64,000 nt of DNA from Arthrobacter sp. NEB 688 (GTDB lineage Bacteria; Actinomycetota; Actinomycetes; Actinomycetales; Dermatophilaceae). Each line of letters opens with the position of its first letter. The first letter of the stretch is position 1. This document shows, piece after piece, positions 32,771 to 42,801 of the stretch. The position numbers were made by a program, and so were the translations under genes. The notes beneath the pieces were generated by a model. It searched no databases, was not told the DNA's origin, and saw only the letters and a program-made list of their open reading frames with translations. Location of the stretch: NCBI RefSeq assembly GCF_013201035.1, contig NZ_CP053707.1, positions 682,001 to 746,000 on the forward strand, written 5' to 3'.

Positions 32771-33631
32771 ATGGAGCAGCGCACGCTCGGAGACCTGCAG
32801 GTCGGTGCGATCGGCCTCGGCGGCATGCCGATGTCGATCGAGGGACGCCCCGACGAGGAGCGCTCGGTGCGCACCATCCACGCGGCGCTCGACGCCGGCG
32901 TGACCCTCGTCGACACCGCGGACGCCTACCACCGCGACGCGACCGAGGTCGGCCACAACGAGTCGCTCATCGCGAAGGCGCTGGGCTCGTGGGGCGGCGA
33001 CGCCTCGAGCATCCTCGTCGCGACCAAGGGCGGGCACCTGCGCCCCGGCGACGGCTCGTGGACGCAGGACGGCCGCCCCGAGTACCTCAAGCAGGCCGCG
33101 AAGGCCTCGGCGCAGCGCCTCGGCGTCGACGCGATCGGGCTCTACCAGTTCCACCGCCCCGACCCGGAGGTCCCCTACGCCGAGTCCGTCGGCGCGCTGC
33201 GCGACCTCCTCGACGAGGGCGTCATCCGGATGGCCGGCATCTCCAACGCGACCGTCGCCCAGATCGACGAGGCGAACGAGGTGCTCGGCGGGCGCCTGGT
33301 GTCGGTGCAGAACCAGTTCTCGCCGGCGTTCCGCTCCTCGCTGGACGAGCTGCGGCACTGCGCCGAGCTCGGCATCGCGTTCCTGCCGTGGAGCCCGCTC
33401 GGCGGCATCAAGAAGGCGTCCGGGCTCGGCGACGACCACGGCGCGTTCGCCGAGGTCGCGCAGGCGCACGGCGTCTCGCCGCACCAGGTGGCGCTGGCGT
33501 GGGAGCTCGCCCTGGCCGACGTCGTCCTCCCGATCCCGGGGGCGTCGCGGCCGGAGTCCATCACCGACTCGGTCAAGGCCGCCGACCTGCGGCTGACCCC
33601 CGACGAGGTGGAGCGCCTCTCCGCCGCCTGA
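32771..33631 (+). CDS. Aldo/keto reductase
   Basis: 286 residues, TIM-barrel. The tetrad is visible as LVDTADAYHRD (Asp, Tyr), LVATKGGH (Lys) and LYQFHRPDPEV (His). SVQNQFSP and the C-terminal LPIPGASRPESITDSVKAADLRLT bind NADPH. The closest layout is the YdbC/Tas-like group with broad carbonyl substrates. GGAG lies ten bases before the ATG at 32771. It is monocistronic, followed by a nested palindrome. Confidence 0.9.
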   Translation: MEQRTLGDLQVGAIGLGGMPMSIEGRPDEERSVRTIHAALDAGVTLVDTADAYHRDATEVGHNESLIAKALGSWGGDASSILVATKGGHLRPGDGSWTQDGRPEYLKQAAKASAQRLGVDAIGLYQFHRPDPEVPYAESVGALRDLLDEGVIRMAGISNATVAQIDEANEVLGGRLVSVQNQFSPAFRSSLDELRHCAELGIAFLPWSPLGGIKKASGLGDDHGAFAEVAQAHGVSPHQVALAWELALADVVLPIPGASRPESITDSVKAADLRLTPDEVERLSAA

Positions 33632-33646
33632 CCCCCCTCGCGAACC

Positions 33647-33739
33647 CCACGCGTATCGGGTGACCCGAGAAGCCTGCGCCTCACCCCGGAACGGTTCCGG
33701 GGTGAGGCGCGGTCGTATCGGGTGACCCGATACGCGTGG
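33647..33739. terminator. Nested double palindrome between converging genes
   Basis: An inner perfect inverted repeat, GCGCCTCACCCCGGAAC (33676-33692) against 33694-33710, sits inside an outer 22-bp inverted repeat (33647-33668 against 33718-33739) with one mismatch at the centre. Each outer arm is itself the quasi-palindrome TATCGGGTGACCCGATA or close to it. Position suggests two-way termination. Confidence 0.7.
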
Positions 33740-33757
33740 TGCGGGTGGGACGCGGCG

Positions 33758-34939
33758 TCAGCCGAGGTGGCCGCGGACGCTCGCGTGACCCTTGAGGAGG
33801 TTGCGGGCGATGGTGCGGCGCTGGATCTCGTCGGTGCCCTCGTAGATGCGCAGCAGCCGCAGCTCGCGGTACCAGCGCTCGAGCGGCAGCTCGCGGGTGT
33901 AGCCCATGCCGCCGTGGACCTGGAGCATCCGGTCGACGATCTCGTTGGCGCGCACCCCGCCGAAGAGCTTGGCCATCGACTGCGCCTGACGGCTGTCGCG
34001 CCCGGCATCCACCTGCCATGCCGCCGACAGGACGAGCCAGCGCAGCGCCTCGATCTCCAGCGCGGAGTCGGCGATCATCCACTGGATGGCCTGCCGCTCG
34101 GCGATCGGCTGCCCGAAGGTCACGCGGTTGCGCGCCCACTCCATCCCCATCTCGACCATCCGCTCGCACCCGCCGAGGGCGCGCGCCGGCAGCAGGTAGC
34201 GACCCTTGCCGATCCACTGCATCGCGAGCGCGAAGCCCTTGCCGACCTCGCCGAGCACCGCGGACGACGGCACGCGCACCCCGTCGAACGTCAGCGCCGC
34301 CGGGCCCCACTCGCCCATCGTGTCGATGGGGTGCGAGGTCCATCCGCGCTCGCGGTCGACGAGGAAGCAGGTGACCGACTCGCCGGTGCGCCCCTCGCGG
34401 TGGGCCTCGGCGTCGGTCACCGCGAAGACCATGACGAAGTCGGCCTCGTGCCCGCCGGTGATGAACGTCTTCTCACCGGTGATGACCCAGTCGTCCCCGT
34501 CGCGCTCGGCCCTGGTCCGGATGGCGCGCGCGTCCGAGCCGGCGCCCGGCTCGGTGATGGCGAAGCAGCTGTGCCGCGTGCCCTCGATCGTCGGGCGCAG
34601 GTAGGCCTCCTGCTGCTCGGGCGAGGCGTGGAAGAGGATGTTGTCGGCGTCGCCGGCGAACCGGAACGGCACGAACGAGCGACCGAGCTCGACCTCGACG
34701 AGGGCGGCCATCACCGCCGACAGGCCCATCCCGCCGTGCTCCTCGGGCGTGAGGACGCCGAAGAAGCCGGACTCCCGCGCCGTCGCCTGGAGGCGGGCGA
34801 GCTCCTCGGCGGGCAGGCCGCGCTCGTGCCGCCGCTCGCGGGCGAGGACGTCCTGCTCGAGCGGCATCACCTCCTTCTCGACGAAGGTCCGCACCCACTG
34901 CCGGATGTCACGCTCGTCGTCGGTCAGGTCCAGGTCCAT
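33758..34939 (-). CDS. Acyl-CoA dehydrogenase
   Basis: 393 residues, standard length. CFAITEPGAGSDARAI and VITGEKTFITGGHEADF are the family signature in the FAD-binding middle; MQVHGGMGYTRELPLERWYRELRLLRIYEGTDEIQRRTIARN contains the catalytic-base glutamate (YEGTDEIQ) and the C-terminal signature. It oxidises an acyl-CoA in fatty or branched-chain acid degradation; partner genes (ETF, hydratase) are not nearby. It reads away from the long repeat-rich gap 34940-35576, which must contain its promoter. Confidence 0.92.
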   Translation of the reverse strand: MDLDLTDDERDIRQWVRTFVEKEVMPLEQDVLARERRHERGLPAEELARLQATARESGFFGVLTPEEHGGMGLSAVMAALVEVELGRSFVPFRFAGDADNILFHASPEQQEAYLRPTIEGTRHSCFAITEPGAGSDARAIRTRAERDGDDWVITGEKTFITGGHEADFVMVFAVTDAEAHREGRTGESVTCFLVDRERGWTSHPIDTMGEWGPAALTFDGVRVPSSAVLGEVGKGFALAMQWIGKGRYLLPARALGGCERMVEMGMEWARNRVTFGQPIAERQAIQWMIADSALEIEALRWLVLSAAWQVDAGRDSRQAQSMAKLFGGVRANEIVDRMLQVHGGMGYTRELPLERWYRELRLLRIYEGTDEIQRRTIARNLLKGHASVRGHLG

Positions 34940-35070
34940 GCGGTGCGCTCCCGTCGCTCGGCGTGCCCCGGGACGTCGGTGGCCCGGGGCACCCCCCGAT
35001 CATCACCCGGCCGGGCGCGCGATCGGCTCCGAGCGCCCGGGCCATCCGAGCCGGTGCCCGCTCTGGCCCA

Positions 35071-35412
35071 CGGAAAGCCCGCACGTGCGGGGTTATCGCT
35101 GACCGGACCGCCCCCGGACCGCGGAAAGCCCGCACGTGCCGGGTTATCGCTGTCCGAACCTCCCCCCGACCACGACAAGCCCGCACGTGCCGGGATATCG
35201 GGATCCGCCGCTCCGAACCAGCGCCCGACCGCGGAAAGCCCGCACGTGCGGGGTTATCGCTGTCCGGACCGGCGCCCAACCGCGAAAAGCCCGCACGTGC
35301 GGGGTTATCGCTGTCCGAACCTCCGCCCGACCGCGGAAAGCCCGCACGTGCGGGGTTACCGCTGTCCGAACCTCCGCCCGACCACGAAAAGCCCGCACGT
35401 GCGGGTTTATCG
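35071..35412. repeat. Seven-unit tandem palindrome array (51-bp period) in a divergent promoter region
   Basis: CCCGCACGTG starts at 35078, 35129, 35180, 35239, 35290, 35341 and 35392: spacings 51, 51, 59, 51, 51, 51. Most units carry the palindrome CCCGCACGTGCGGG within AAGCCCGCACGTGCGGGGTT followed by ATCGCTG; units 2 and 3 have CCGGG instead of CGGGG in the right arm. Spacers (TCCGAACCTCCGCCCGACC type) are conserved. The 637-base gap 34940-35576 holds no gene. Confidence 0.9.
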
Positions 35413-35576
35413 CGCGGCGGACCGATGAGTTCCGGCCCCGGCGCCGGTCGGACCGTCCATGAGCGCTCACCGAGGCCGCCCGGCCGCCACCCTTGCCGCC
35501 CTCCCGCGTCCTCGGGACACTGGACGGCGCCGCCCCACCACCCCCCGGGGCGGGATCCCGGCAGAAGGAGCCGACC

Positions 35577-36737
35577 GTGCCTGACGCACCCATCCACCTC
35601 CTCGTGGGGACGAGCAAGGGCGCCTTCGTCCTCGACGGCGACGCCGACCGCGTCGGCTGGAGCGTCCGCGGCCCCTACTGCGACGGCTGGCCGATCAACC
35701 ACGTCGTCGGCGACCCGGCGACCGGCACGATGTGGGCCGGCGGCGGCGGCGACTGGTCCGGAGCCGGGGTCTGGCGCTCCGACGACGCCGGCCACACCTG
35801 GGAGCTCGCCAAGCTGACGACCGGCCAGATGGACGCCTGGGCCGCGAACGACCCGGGCTTCGCCGAGATGATCGGATGGACCGAGGAGCCGGCGCCCTTC
35901 GGCGACGGGTTCTCGCAGGTCTGGTCGCTCGCCCGCGTCGGCGAGCGCCTGTACGCCGGCACCAAGCCCGCCGTCCTGCTCGCCAGCGACGACGACGGCC
36001 GCACCTGGTACGAGGTCAAGGGCCTGAGCGACCACCCCTCGCGCCCCGACTGGAACCCCGGCGGCGCGGGCCTGGTCCTGCACTCGATCGTCGCCGACCC
36101 CCGTGACCCCGAGCGGATGTGGGTCGGCATCTCGTCGGCCGGCGTCTTCGCGACGACCGACGGCGGCGTGACGTGGGAGCGCCGCAACGACCTCGCCGAC
36201 GTCGCCCACGACGAGCCCGCGGACCACCCGGCCGGGCCCTCGGACGGACAGGTCGGCCTCTGCGTCCACCACCTCGAGCACGCGGCCGACGACGGCGTGC
36301 TCTACCAGCAGAACCACTACGGCGTGTGGCGCTCCGACGACGACGGTGCCACCTGGCGCGCCGCGACCGAGGGCCTGCCGTCGACGTTCGGCTTCCCCCT
36401 CTGGGCGCACCCGCGCGACGTCGACACCGTGTGGACGCTGCCGCTCAACGGCGACATGGAGGGTCGCTTCCCGCCGGATGCCGCGGCGGCCGTGTGGCGT
36501 TCGCGCGACGGCGGCCGCTCGTGGGAGGCCCGCCGTGACGGCCTGCCGCAGGAGTCGTGCTTCTTCACGGTGCTGCGCCAGGCGATGAGCGGCGACCGGC
36601 AGGAGCCCGCCGGCGTGTACTTCGGGACCAACAGCGGCTCGGTGTTCGCCAGCCGCGACGAGGGCGACAGCTGGGCCGAGGTGGCGCGGCACCTGCCGAC
36701 GGTGCTGGCCGTGGAGGTCCTGGAGCCGCGAGGATGA
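35577..36737 (+). CDS. BNR/Asp-box repeat beta-propeller protein
   Basis: 386 residues. Six Asp-box turns of the SxDxGxTW type are seen: SDDAGHTWE, SDDDGRTWYE, TTDGGVTWE, SDDDGATWR, SRDGGRSWE and SRDEGDSWAE, spaced around the chain as blades of a propeller of the sialidase/Ycf48-like fold. No signal peptide and no sialidase arginine triad were recognised, so an exo-sialidase activity is not claimed. GTG at 35577 has GGAG at nine bases. It lies five bases before the YdeI-like gene and shares a transcript. Confidence 0.85.
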   Translation: MPDAPIHLLVGTSKGAFVLDGDADRVGWSVRGPYCDGWPINHVVGDPATGTMWAGGGGDWSGAGVWRSDDAGHTWELAKLTTGQMDAWAANDPGFAEMIGWTEEPAPFGDGFSQVWSLARVGERLYAGTKPAVLLASDDDGRTWYEVKGLSDHPSRPDWNPGGAGLVLHSIVADPRDPERMWVGISSAGVFATTDGGVTWERRNDLADVAHDEPADHPAGPSDGQVGLCVHHLEHAADDGVLYQQNHYGVWRSDDDGATWRAATEGLPSTFGFPLWAHPRDVDTVWTLPLNGDMEGRFPPDAAAAVWRSRDGGRSWEARRDGLPQESCFFTVLRQAMSGDRQEPAGVYFGTNSGSVFASRDEGDSWAEVARHLPTVLAVEVLEPRG

Positions 36738-36741
36738 CCCC

Positions 36742-37296
36742 ATGACGACGAGCACGAGCAGGACCACGAGCACCGGCACGACGGTCCGCTTCACGGGCAC
36801 CCCCGAGACGGTGGGCGGCACCCGGCTCGTGCGGCTGCCGGAGGACGCCAGCCGGGCACTGCCCTCGCGCGGTCAGGTCGCCGTGACGGGCACGCTCGAC
36901 GGCGCCCCGTTCGAGACGGTCGTCGAGCCCGACGGGCGGCGCGGCCACTGGGTCCGGCTGCCCGCCGGGGCCGCCGACGCCGGCGACGCGCCGGTCGCGC
37001 TCGAGCTCGCCGTCGCCGAGGAGTGGCCCGAGCCCGAGGTGCCCGCCGACCTCGCCGGCGCGCTCGACGAGGCGCCGCAGCACATCCGCGACGTGTGGGA
37101 GGACATCACGCCGATGGCCCGCTGGGAGTGGGTGCGCTGGGTCGGCGCCACCCGCAGCGCCGAGACGCGCGCCAAGCGGGTCGGCGTGAGCATCGACAAG
37201 ATCGACCACGGCAAGCGTCGGCCGTGCTGCTTCGACCTCTCGTCGTGCACCGACCCGGACGTCGCGCGCAGCGGCAGGCTGCCGGAGCCCTCCTGA
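36742..37296 (+). CDS. YdeI/OmpD-associated, DUF1905 domain protein
   Basis: 184 residues. The first 100 residues (VRFTGTPETVGGTRLVRLPEDA...PSRGQVAVTGTLDG) are a DUF1905 beta-barrel; the C-terminal AGALDEAPQHIRDVWEDITPMARWEWVRWVGATRSAETRAKRV is the YdeI/OmdA helical domain. This two-part layout is common in actinobacteria; a role in bacteriocin or peptide protection has been proposed for family members but is not shown. The final CCFDLSSCTDPD is cysteine-containing. It directly follows the propeller gene. Confidence 0.85.
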   Translation: MTTSTSRTTSTGTTVRFTGTPETVGGTRLVRLPEDASRALPSRGQVAVTGTLDGAPFETVVEPDGRRGHWVRLPAGAADAGDAPVALELAVAEEWPEPEVPADLAGALDEAPQHIRDVWEDITPMARWEWVRWVGATRSAETRAKRVGVSIDKIDHGKRRPCCFDLSSCTDPDVARSGRLPEPS

Positions 37297-37318
37297 CGCG
37301 GACGCCGGCCCGCGACGG

Positions 37319-38368
37319 TCAGGGGCGGAGCATCACCTTGAGCGCGCGCCGCTCGTCCATGGCGGCGTAGCCGGCGGGGCCGTCCTCGAGGGACATCGCC
37401 GTGTCGAAGACCCGGCCGGGCTCGACCGTGCCGTCGAGGACACCGGGCAGGAGCTGCTCGATGTAGGCCCGCGTCGGCGCGACGCCACCGGTCAGGGTCA
37501 CGTTGCGGCTGAACAGGACCCGACCGACCGGCCCCTCGGTGTACTGCGGCACGCCGACGCGGCTGATGGTGCCGCCGGGGCGGACGACGCCGAGCGCCTG
37601 CTCGTAGGCGGGCATCATCCCGACGCACTCCAGGACGACGTGGCTGCCGCCGTCGGTGAGGTCACGCACCGCCTCGATGCCCTCCTCGCCCCGGTCGGCG
37701 ACGACGTCGGTGGCGCCGAAGTCGCGCCCGAGGTCGGTGCGGGACGCGTGCCGACCCATGAGCACGATGCGCTCGGCGCCCTGCTGCCGGGCCGCGAGGA
37801 CGGCCAGGAGCCCCACCGCGCCGTCGCCGATGACCGTGACCGAGCTGCCCTGCGACACATTGCCGGTCAGCGCGGCGTGCCATCCGGTGCCGTAGACGTC
37901 GCTCAGCGTCAGCAGCGAGGCGAGCATCCGCTCGTCGGTGTCGCCGGTGATGCCCGGGACCGGCACGAGGGTGCCGTCGGCGAAGGGCACGAGAACGGCC
38001 TCGCCCTGGCCGCCGGACGCGCCACTGCCCTCGGTGTCGCCCCACCAGCCGCCGCGGACGCACGAGGTCTGCAGGCCGGCGCGGCAGAACTCGCAGGTGC
38101 CGCAGGAGACGACGAAGGGGGCGATGACGAAGTCGCCGGGCCGGACGGTCGAGACCTCGGCCCCGGCCTCCTCGACGACGCCGACGAACTCGTGGCCGAT
38201 GGGGTGGCCGGCCTCGTCGCGCTCCGCGTTGTGGAAGGGGTGCAGGTCGCTGCCGCAGATGCAGGAGCGCAGGACACGGACGACCGCGTCGGTGGGGCGG
38301 CGCAGGGCGGGGTCGGGTGCGTCGACGACGCGGACGTCGCCGGCTCCGAAGAGGTGGATGGCTCGCAT
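37319..38368 (-). CDS. Zinc-dependent alcohol dehydrogenase family protein
   Basis: 349 residues, MDR superfamily. CICGSDLHPFHN (catalytic zinc Cys), GHEFVGVVEEAG, then the structural-zinc loop CGTCEFCRAGLQTSC and the nucleotide fold VTVIGDGAVGLLAVLAA. These place it among zinc alcohol/formaldehyde/threonine-type dehydrogenases; the short WWGDTEGSGASGGQGEAVLVPFAD insertion is typical of a widespread uncharacterised actinobacterial group. It is divergent from the ABC-F gene, with a long palindrome between them. Confidence 0.9.
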   Translation of the reverse strand: MRAIHLFGAGDVRVVDAPDPALRRPTDAVVRVLRSCICGSDLHPFHNAERDEAGHPIGHEFVGVVEEAGAEVSTVRPGDFVIAPFVVSCGTCEFCRAGLQTSCVRGGWWGDTEGSGASGGQGEAVLVPFADGTLVPVPGITGDTDERMLASLLTLSDVYGTGWHAALTGNVSQGSSVTVIGDGAVGLLAVLAARQQGAERIVLMGRHASRTDLGRDFGATDVVADRGEEGIEAVRDLTDGGSHVVLECVGMMPAYEQALGVVRPGGTISRVGVPQYTEGPVGRVLFSRNVTLTGGVAPTRAYIEQLLPGVLDGTVEPGRVFDTAMSLEDGPAGYAAMDERRALKVMLRP

Positions 38369-38418
38369 CCCTCCAGTGCACACCCTCGGACCCGGTCGTG
38401 GGGAGCCGGGGTCCCCTT

Positions 38419-38480
38419 CTCCGCGCGACCTGCGCGGGTCCGGGTGCGACCGCACGCGCAGGAGCGCAGGTCGCGCGGAG
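38419..38480. repeat. Long inverted repeat in a divergent intergenic region
   Basis: CTCCGCGCGACCTGCGC (38419-38435) and its exact complement (38464-38480), 17 bp each, enclose 28 bases. Because both flanking genes start here, it cannot be a simple terminator; it may be a regulatory site or a REP-like element. Confidence 0.75.
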
Positions 38481-38574
38481 GAGAGCGGCCGGGGGACGGG
38501 CGACGGGCGCGAGGACGGGGCGACGGCCGACCCGCGCGGTCGGCCGGGCCGCCCCGCCGCCCTACGATCGGCGC

Positions 38575-40227
<1,653 letters not shown>

Positions 40228-40242
40228 CGGTCCAGGACGACC

Positions 40243-41079
40243 TCAGCTTTGGCAGCCGGGGCACCGGAAGAGGTTGCGCCCGGCCATCGTCTCCTTGACG
40301 ACCGTCTCGCCGCAGCGCGGGCAGGGCTTCCCGTGCCGGCGGTAGACGGCGTAGTGCGGCCGGACGCGCCCGACGCCTCCCTTCGCGATGAGGGCCTCGG
40401 CGCGCTCGACGTCGCCGTCGGACACGAGGATCCGGCCGGCCCGCACGCCCAGCGGCATGAGCCGGACGAGGTCGTCCCAGATCGCCGTGACGACGCCGGT
40501 CGGCACGTCGCGGGCCGGCGTGTGGGGGTCGAGCTCGTGGCGGTGCAGCAGCTCGGCGCGGTAGACGTTGCCGACGCCCGCCACGAGCGACTGGTCCATG
40601 ATGACGGCACCGATCGCCCTCCGGGTGCGACCGAGCCGGTCGAGCACCGCATCCGGGAGACGGCTGTCGCGCAACGGGTCCGCGCCGAGACCGGACCGCA
40701 CCTCGCGCCACTCCGCCGGCGTCACGAGCTCGCAGACGATCGGGCCGCGCAGGTCCCCGACGTGGGTGCGGTTGACCATCCGCATCCGGACCTGGCCCGC
40801 CACCGGGAGGTCGGTCGGCGGCTCGCCGCGGTCGACCCGCCGGTGCTGGCGCACCCCGAAGCGCCCGAACAGCCCGAGGTGCACGTGCACGACCTGCTCG
40901 CCCTCGACGTGGATCGCCAGGTGCTTGCCGTGCGCCTCGGCCGACTCGACGCAGGCCCCGTCGAGGGCAGCGGCGGACTCGGCGAAGCGTCCCTGCGGCG
41001 AGGAGAACCGGACCGGCGTGCCGGCGAAGGCGTCCTGCACCCGCCCGGCGAGCGCGTGGATCGTGTGGCCTTCGGGCAT
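40243..41079 (-). CDS. nei: Nei-type DNA glycosylase (endonuclease VIII family)
   Basis: 278 residues. MPEGHTIHALAGR gives the catalytic Pro and Glu in the Nei-type context, AHGKHLAIH the conserved lysine, QSLVAGVGNVYRAELL the H2TH loop, and CPRCGETVVKETMAGRNLFRCPGC the zinc finger. Such enzymes excise oxidised pyrimidines from DNA. It is the second Fpg/Nei member in the window (see 11813-12673). Its 3' end lies 15 bases from the converging ABC-F stop. Confidence 0.9.
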   Translation of the reverse strand: MPEGHTIHALAGRVQDAFAGTPVRFSSPQGRFAESAAALDGACVESAEAHGKHLAIHVEGEQVVHVHLGLFGRFGVRQHRRVDRGEPPTDLPVAGQVRMRMVNRTHVGDLRGPIVCELVTPAEWREVRSGLGADPLRDSRLPDAVLDRLGRTRRAIGAVIMDQSLVAGVGNVYRAELLHRHELDPHTPARDVPTGVVTAIWDDLVRLMPLGVRAGRILVSDGDVERAEALIAKGGVGRVRPHYAVYRRHGKPCPRCGETVVKETMAGRNLFRCPGCQS

Positions 41080-41216
41080 CCGTCCATCCTCGCCGGGAGG
41101 GGGCGACAGCGGGGCCGGCGGTCCCTAGGCTCGACAGCGCGACAGCGCGACAACGCGACAGCCGACGGCGCGGCCCGGACATCCCCGCCGTCGACACCCC
41201 GAGGAACGGAGGAGCC

Positions 41217-41639
41217 GTGGTCACCGACCGCCGCACGACCGACGACGGCGGGGACGTCGACGCGTTCCTCGCGTCGGTCCCCGACGAGCGCCGGCGTCGC
41301 GACGCCGAGGCGGCGCTCGCGCTGCTGGTCGACGCGACGGGCGCCGTCCCCCGGATGTGGGGACCCTCGATCGTCGGCCTGGGGCACCGCCCCTACCGGA
41401 CCGCCGACGGCACCGAGCGCGACTGGTTCGCCGTCGGCCTCGCACCGCGCCGGGCCGCCCTCGTGCTCTACGGGCTGACGTCCGACGGGTCGCCGGCCGA
41501 CCTCCTCGCGCGGCTCGGACCGCACAGCACCGGCAGCGGGTGCTTGTACGTCAAGCGGCTCGAGGCCGTCGACACGGAGGTGCTGCGTCAGCTCGTCGTC
41601 CGCGCCTGGGCGGGCGGCGGCGACGGCCCGTCCTCGTGA
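41217..41639 (+). CDS. DUF1801 domain protein
   Basis: 140 residues. VDAFLASVPDERRRRDAEAALALLVDATGAVPRMWGPSIVGLGHRPYRTADGTERDWFAVGLAPRRAALVLYGL is the DUF1801 (YdhG-like, frataxin-resembling) domain; no biochemical role is established. GTG at 41217 follows GGAGGAG. Its stop overlaps the GTG of the DUF2461 gene by four bases, showing cotranslation. Confidence 0.87.
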   Translation: MVTDRRTTDDGGDVDAFLASVPDERRRRDAEAALALLVDATGAVPRMWGPSIVGLGHRPYRTADGTERDWFAVGLAPRRAALVLYGLTSDGSPADLLARLGPHSTGSGCLYVKRLEAVDTEVLRQLVVRAWAGGGDGPSS

Positions 41640-42289
41640 GCGGCGACGGCATCCCGCTCGACGCGCTCGACTTCTTCGAGGAGCTCGCCGTCGAGAACAG
41701 CCGCCCGTGGTGGCAGGCGCACCGGGCGCGCTGGGAGGAGTCGGTGCGCGAGCCGATGGAGTGGCTCACCGAGGCGCTGACCGACGAGTTCGGGCCGGCG
41801 CACCTCTACCGCCCGAACCGCGACGTGCGCTTCAGCCGCGACAAGTCCCCGTACAAGGACCACCAGGGCGCGCTGGCGGCCACCGTGCCGGGCATCGGGT
41901 GGTACGTCCAGGTGTCGGCGGCCGGCCTCCTGACCGGCGGTGGCTTCTACCCGACCGGCCCGGACCAGACCGCCCGCTACCGCGCCGCCGTCGACGCCCC
42001 ACCCACCGGGCAGGCGCTGCAGGCGCTCGTCGACCGGCTCGTCGCGCAGGGGTGGGAGACCGGCGGCGAGGCCGTCGCGACACGGCCGCGCGGCGTCCCC
42101 GCGGACCATCCGCGCCTGGACCTCATGCGGCACAAGCACCTCGTGCTCTCCCGCCCCCACGGCGCCCCGGACTGGCTGACGACCGACGCGGTGCTCGAGC
42201 ACGTCCGCGCCGACTGGCGGGCGGTCCGGCCGGTCGTCGAGTGGATGACCGAGCACGTCGGCGCCTCGCAGGTCGAGCGCCGGCGCTGA
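41636..42289 (+). CDS. DUF2461 domain protein
   Basis: 217 residues. ALDFFEELAVENSRPWWQAHRARWEESVREPM, RDVRFSRDKSPYKDHQGA, YVQVSAAGLLTGGGFY and HKHLVLSRPHGAPDWLTTD are the standard conserved blocks of the DUF2461/TIGR02453 family, which has no known function. The start is the GTG overlapping the previous stop. Confidence 0.88.
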   Translation: MSGDGIPLDALDFFEELAVENSRPWWQAHRARWEESVREPMEWLTEALTDEFGPAHLYRPNRDVRFSRDKSPYKDHQGALAATVPGIGWYVQVSAAGLLTGGGFYPTGPDQTARYRAAVDAPPTGQALQALVDRLVAQGWETGGEAVATRPRGVPADHPRLDLMRHKHLVLSRPHGAPDWLTTDAVLEHVRADWRAVRPVVEWMTEHVGASQVERRR

Positions 42290-42317
42290 GGCATCCGGGA
42301 GCGCCGTCCCTGCGGGC

Positions 42318-42722
42318 TCAGGACTCCTGCAGGCGGTCGGCGTGCCGGTGGAAGAGCTTCCAGGAGCCGTCCTCGCGCCGGTAGAGCTCGGTGACGCGCA
42401 GGTCCATCGGCACCGCCCCCTCCTGCCCCGCCACCGACACGACGGAACGCTGGACCCCCACCCACCAGGCGATCTCGCCCTCCTCGCCGGAGTGCAGCGT
42501 CTCGAGGTCGTTGCGCTCGGACCCGGCCATCCGCGCCGCGCCGTCGGCGTTGGCCGCGTTGACGGCCTCGGCGCCGGTGACGACGGTGCCGCCCGGGCCG
42601 AGGATCGTCGCGGGGTCGCAGCCGGTCGAGACCGCGAGCAGCGGGCCGACGTCGCCGGCCACGAAGGCGTCCGAGGCCGTCTTGCGGCGGCCGAGGTACG
42701 CGGAGAAGATCTCGTCGGTCAT
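42318..42722 (-). CDS. SnoaL-like (NTF2 fold) protein
   Basis: 134 residues, single NTF2-like cone: LGRRKTASDAFVAGDVGPLLAVSTGCDPATILGPGGTVVTGAEAV at the start and VQRSVVSVAGQEGAVPMDLRVTELYRREDGSWKLFHRHAD at the end, the latter being the typical last strands. Ligand or activity is not predictable. It converges with the DUF2461 gene and is divergent from the helicase gene. Confidence 0.82.
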   Translation of the reverse strand: MTDEIFSAYLGRRKTASDAFVAGDVGPLLAVSTGCDPATILGPGGTVVTGAEAVNAANADGAARMAGSERNDLETLHSGEEGEIAWWVGVQRSVVSVAGQEGAVPMDLRVTELYRREDGSWKLFHRHADRLQES

Positions 42723-42801
42723 CGGTGCTCCGTTCGTCCTGCGTCACGGTAGCCGCGGGCGCCGACGAGAACCCCCGTCGGAGGTGGGAGGATCGTCGGC
42801 G

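Noticed and set aside
35071-35412. CRISPR-like repeat array
   Set aside because: Repeats are palindromic and evenly spaced, but the spacers are conserved within the array and no cas gene is present. The same holds for 5709-5856 and 15531-15668.
34963-35462. Possible repeat protein with RKPARAGLSLSEPPPD-like units
   Set aside because: Produced by translation of the 51-bp DNA palindrome array; it is open in several frames and has no start signal.
35577-36737. Exo-sialidase
   Set aside because: Six Asp-boxes are present but the catalytic arginine triad and signal peptide are not visible, so only the propeller fold is claimed.
41131-41166. Short GCGACA direct repeats before the DUF1801 gene
   Set aside because: Only a few imperfect six- to nine-base copies in simple-sequence DNA; no function suggested.
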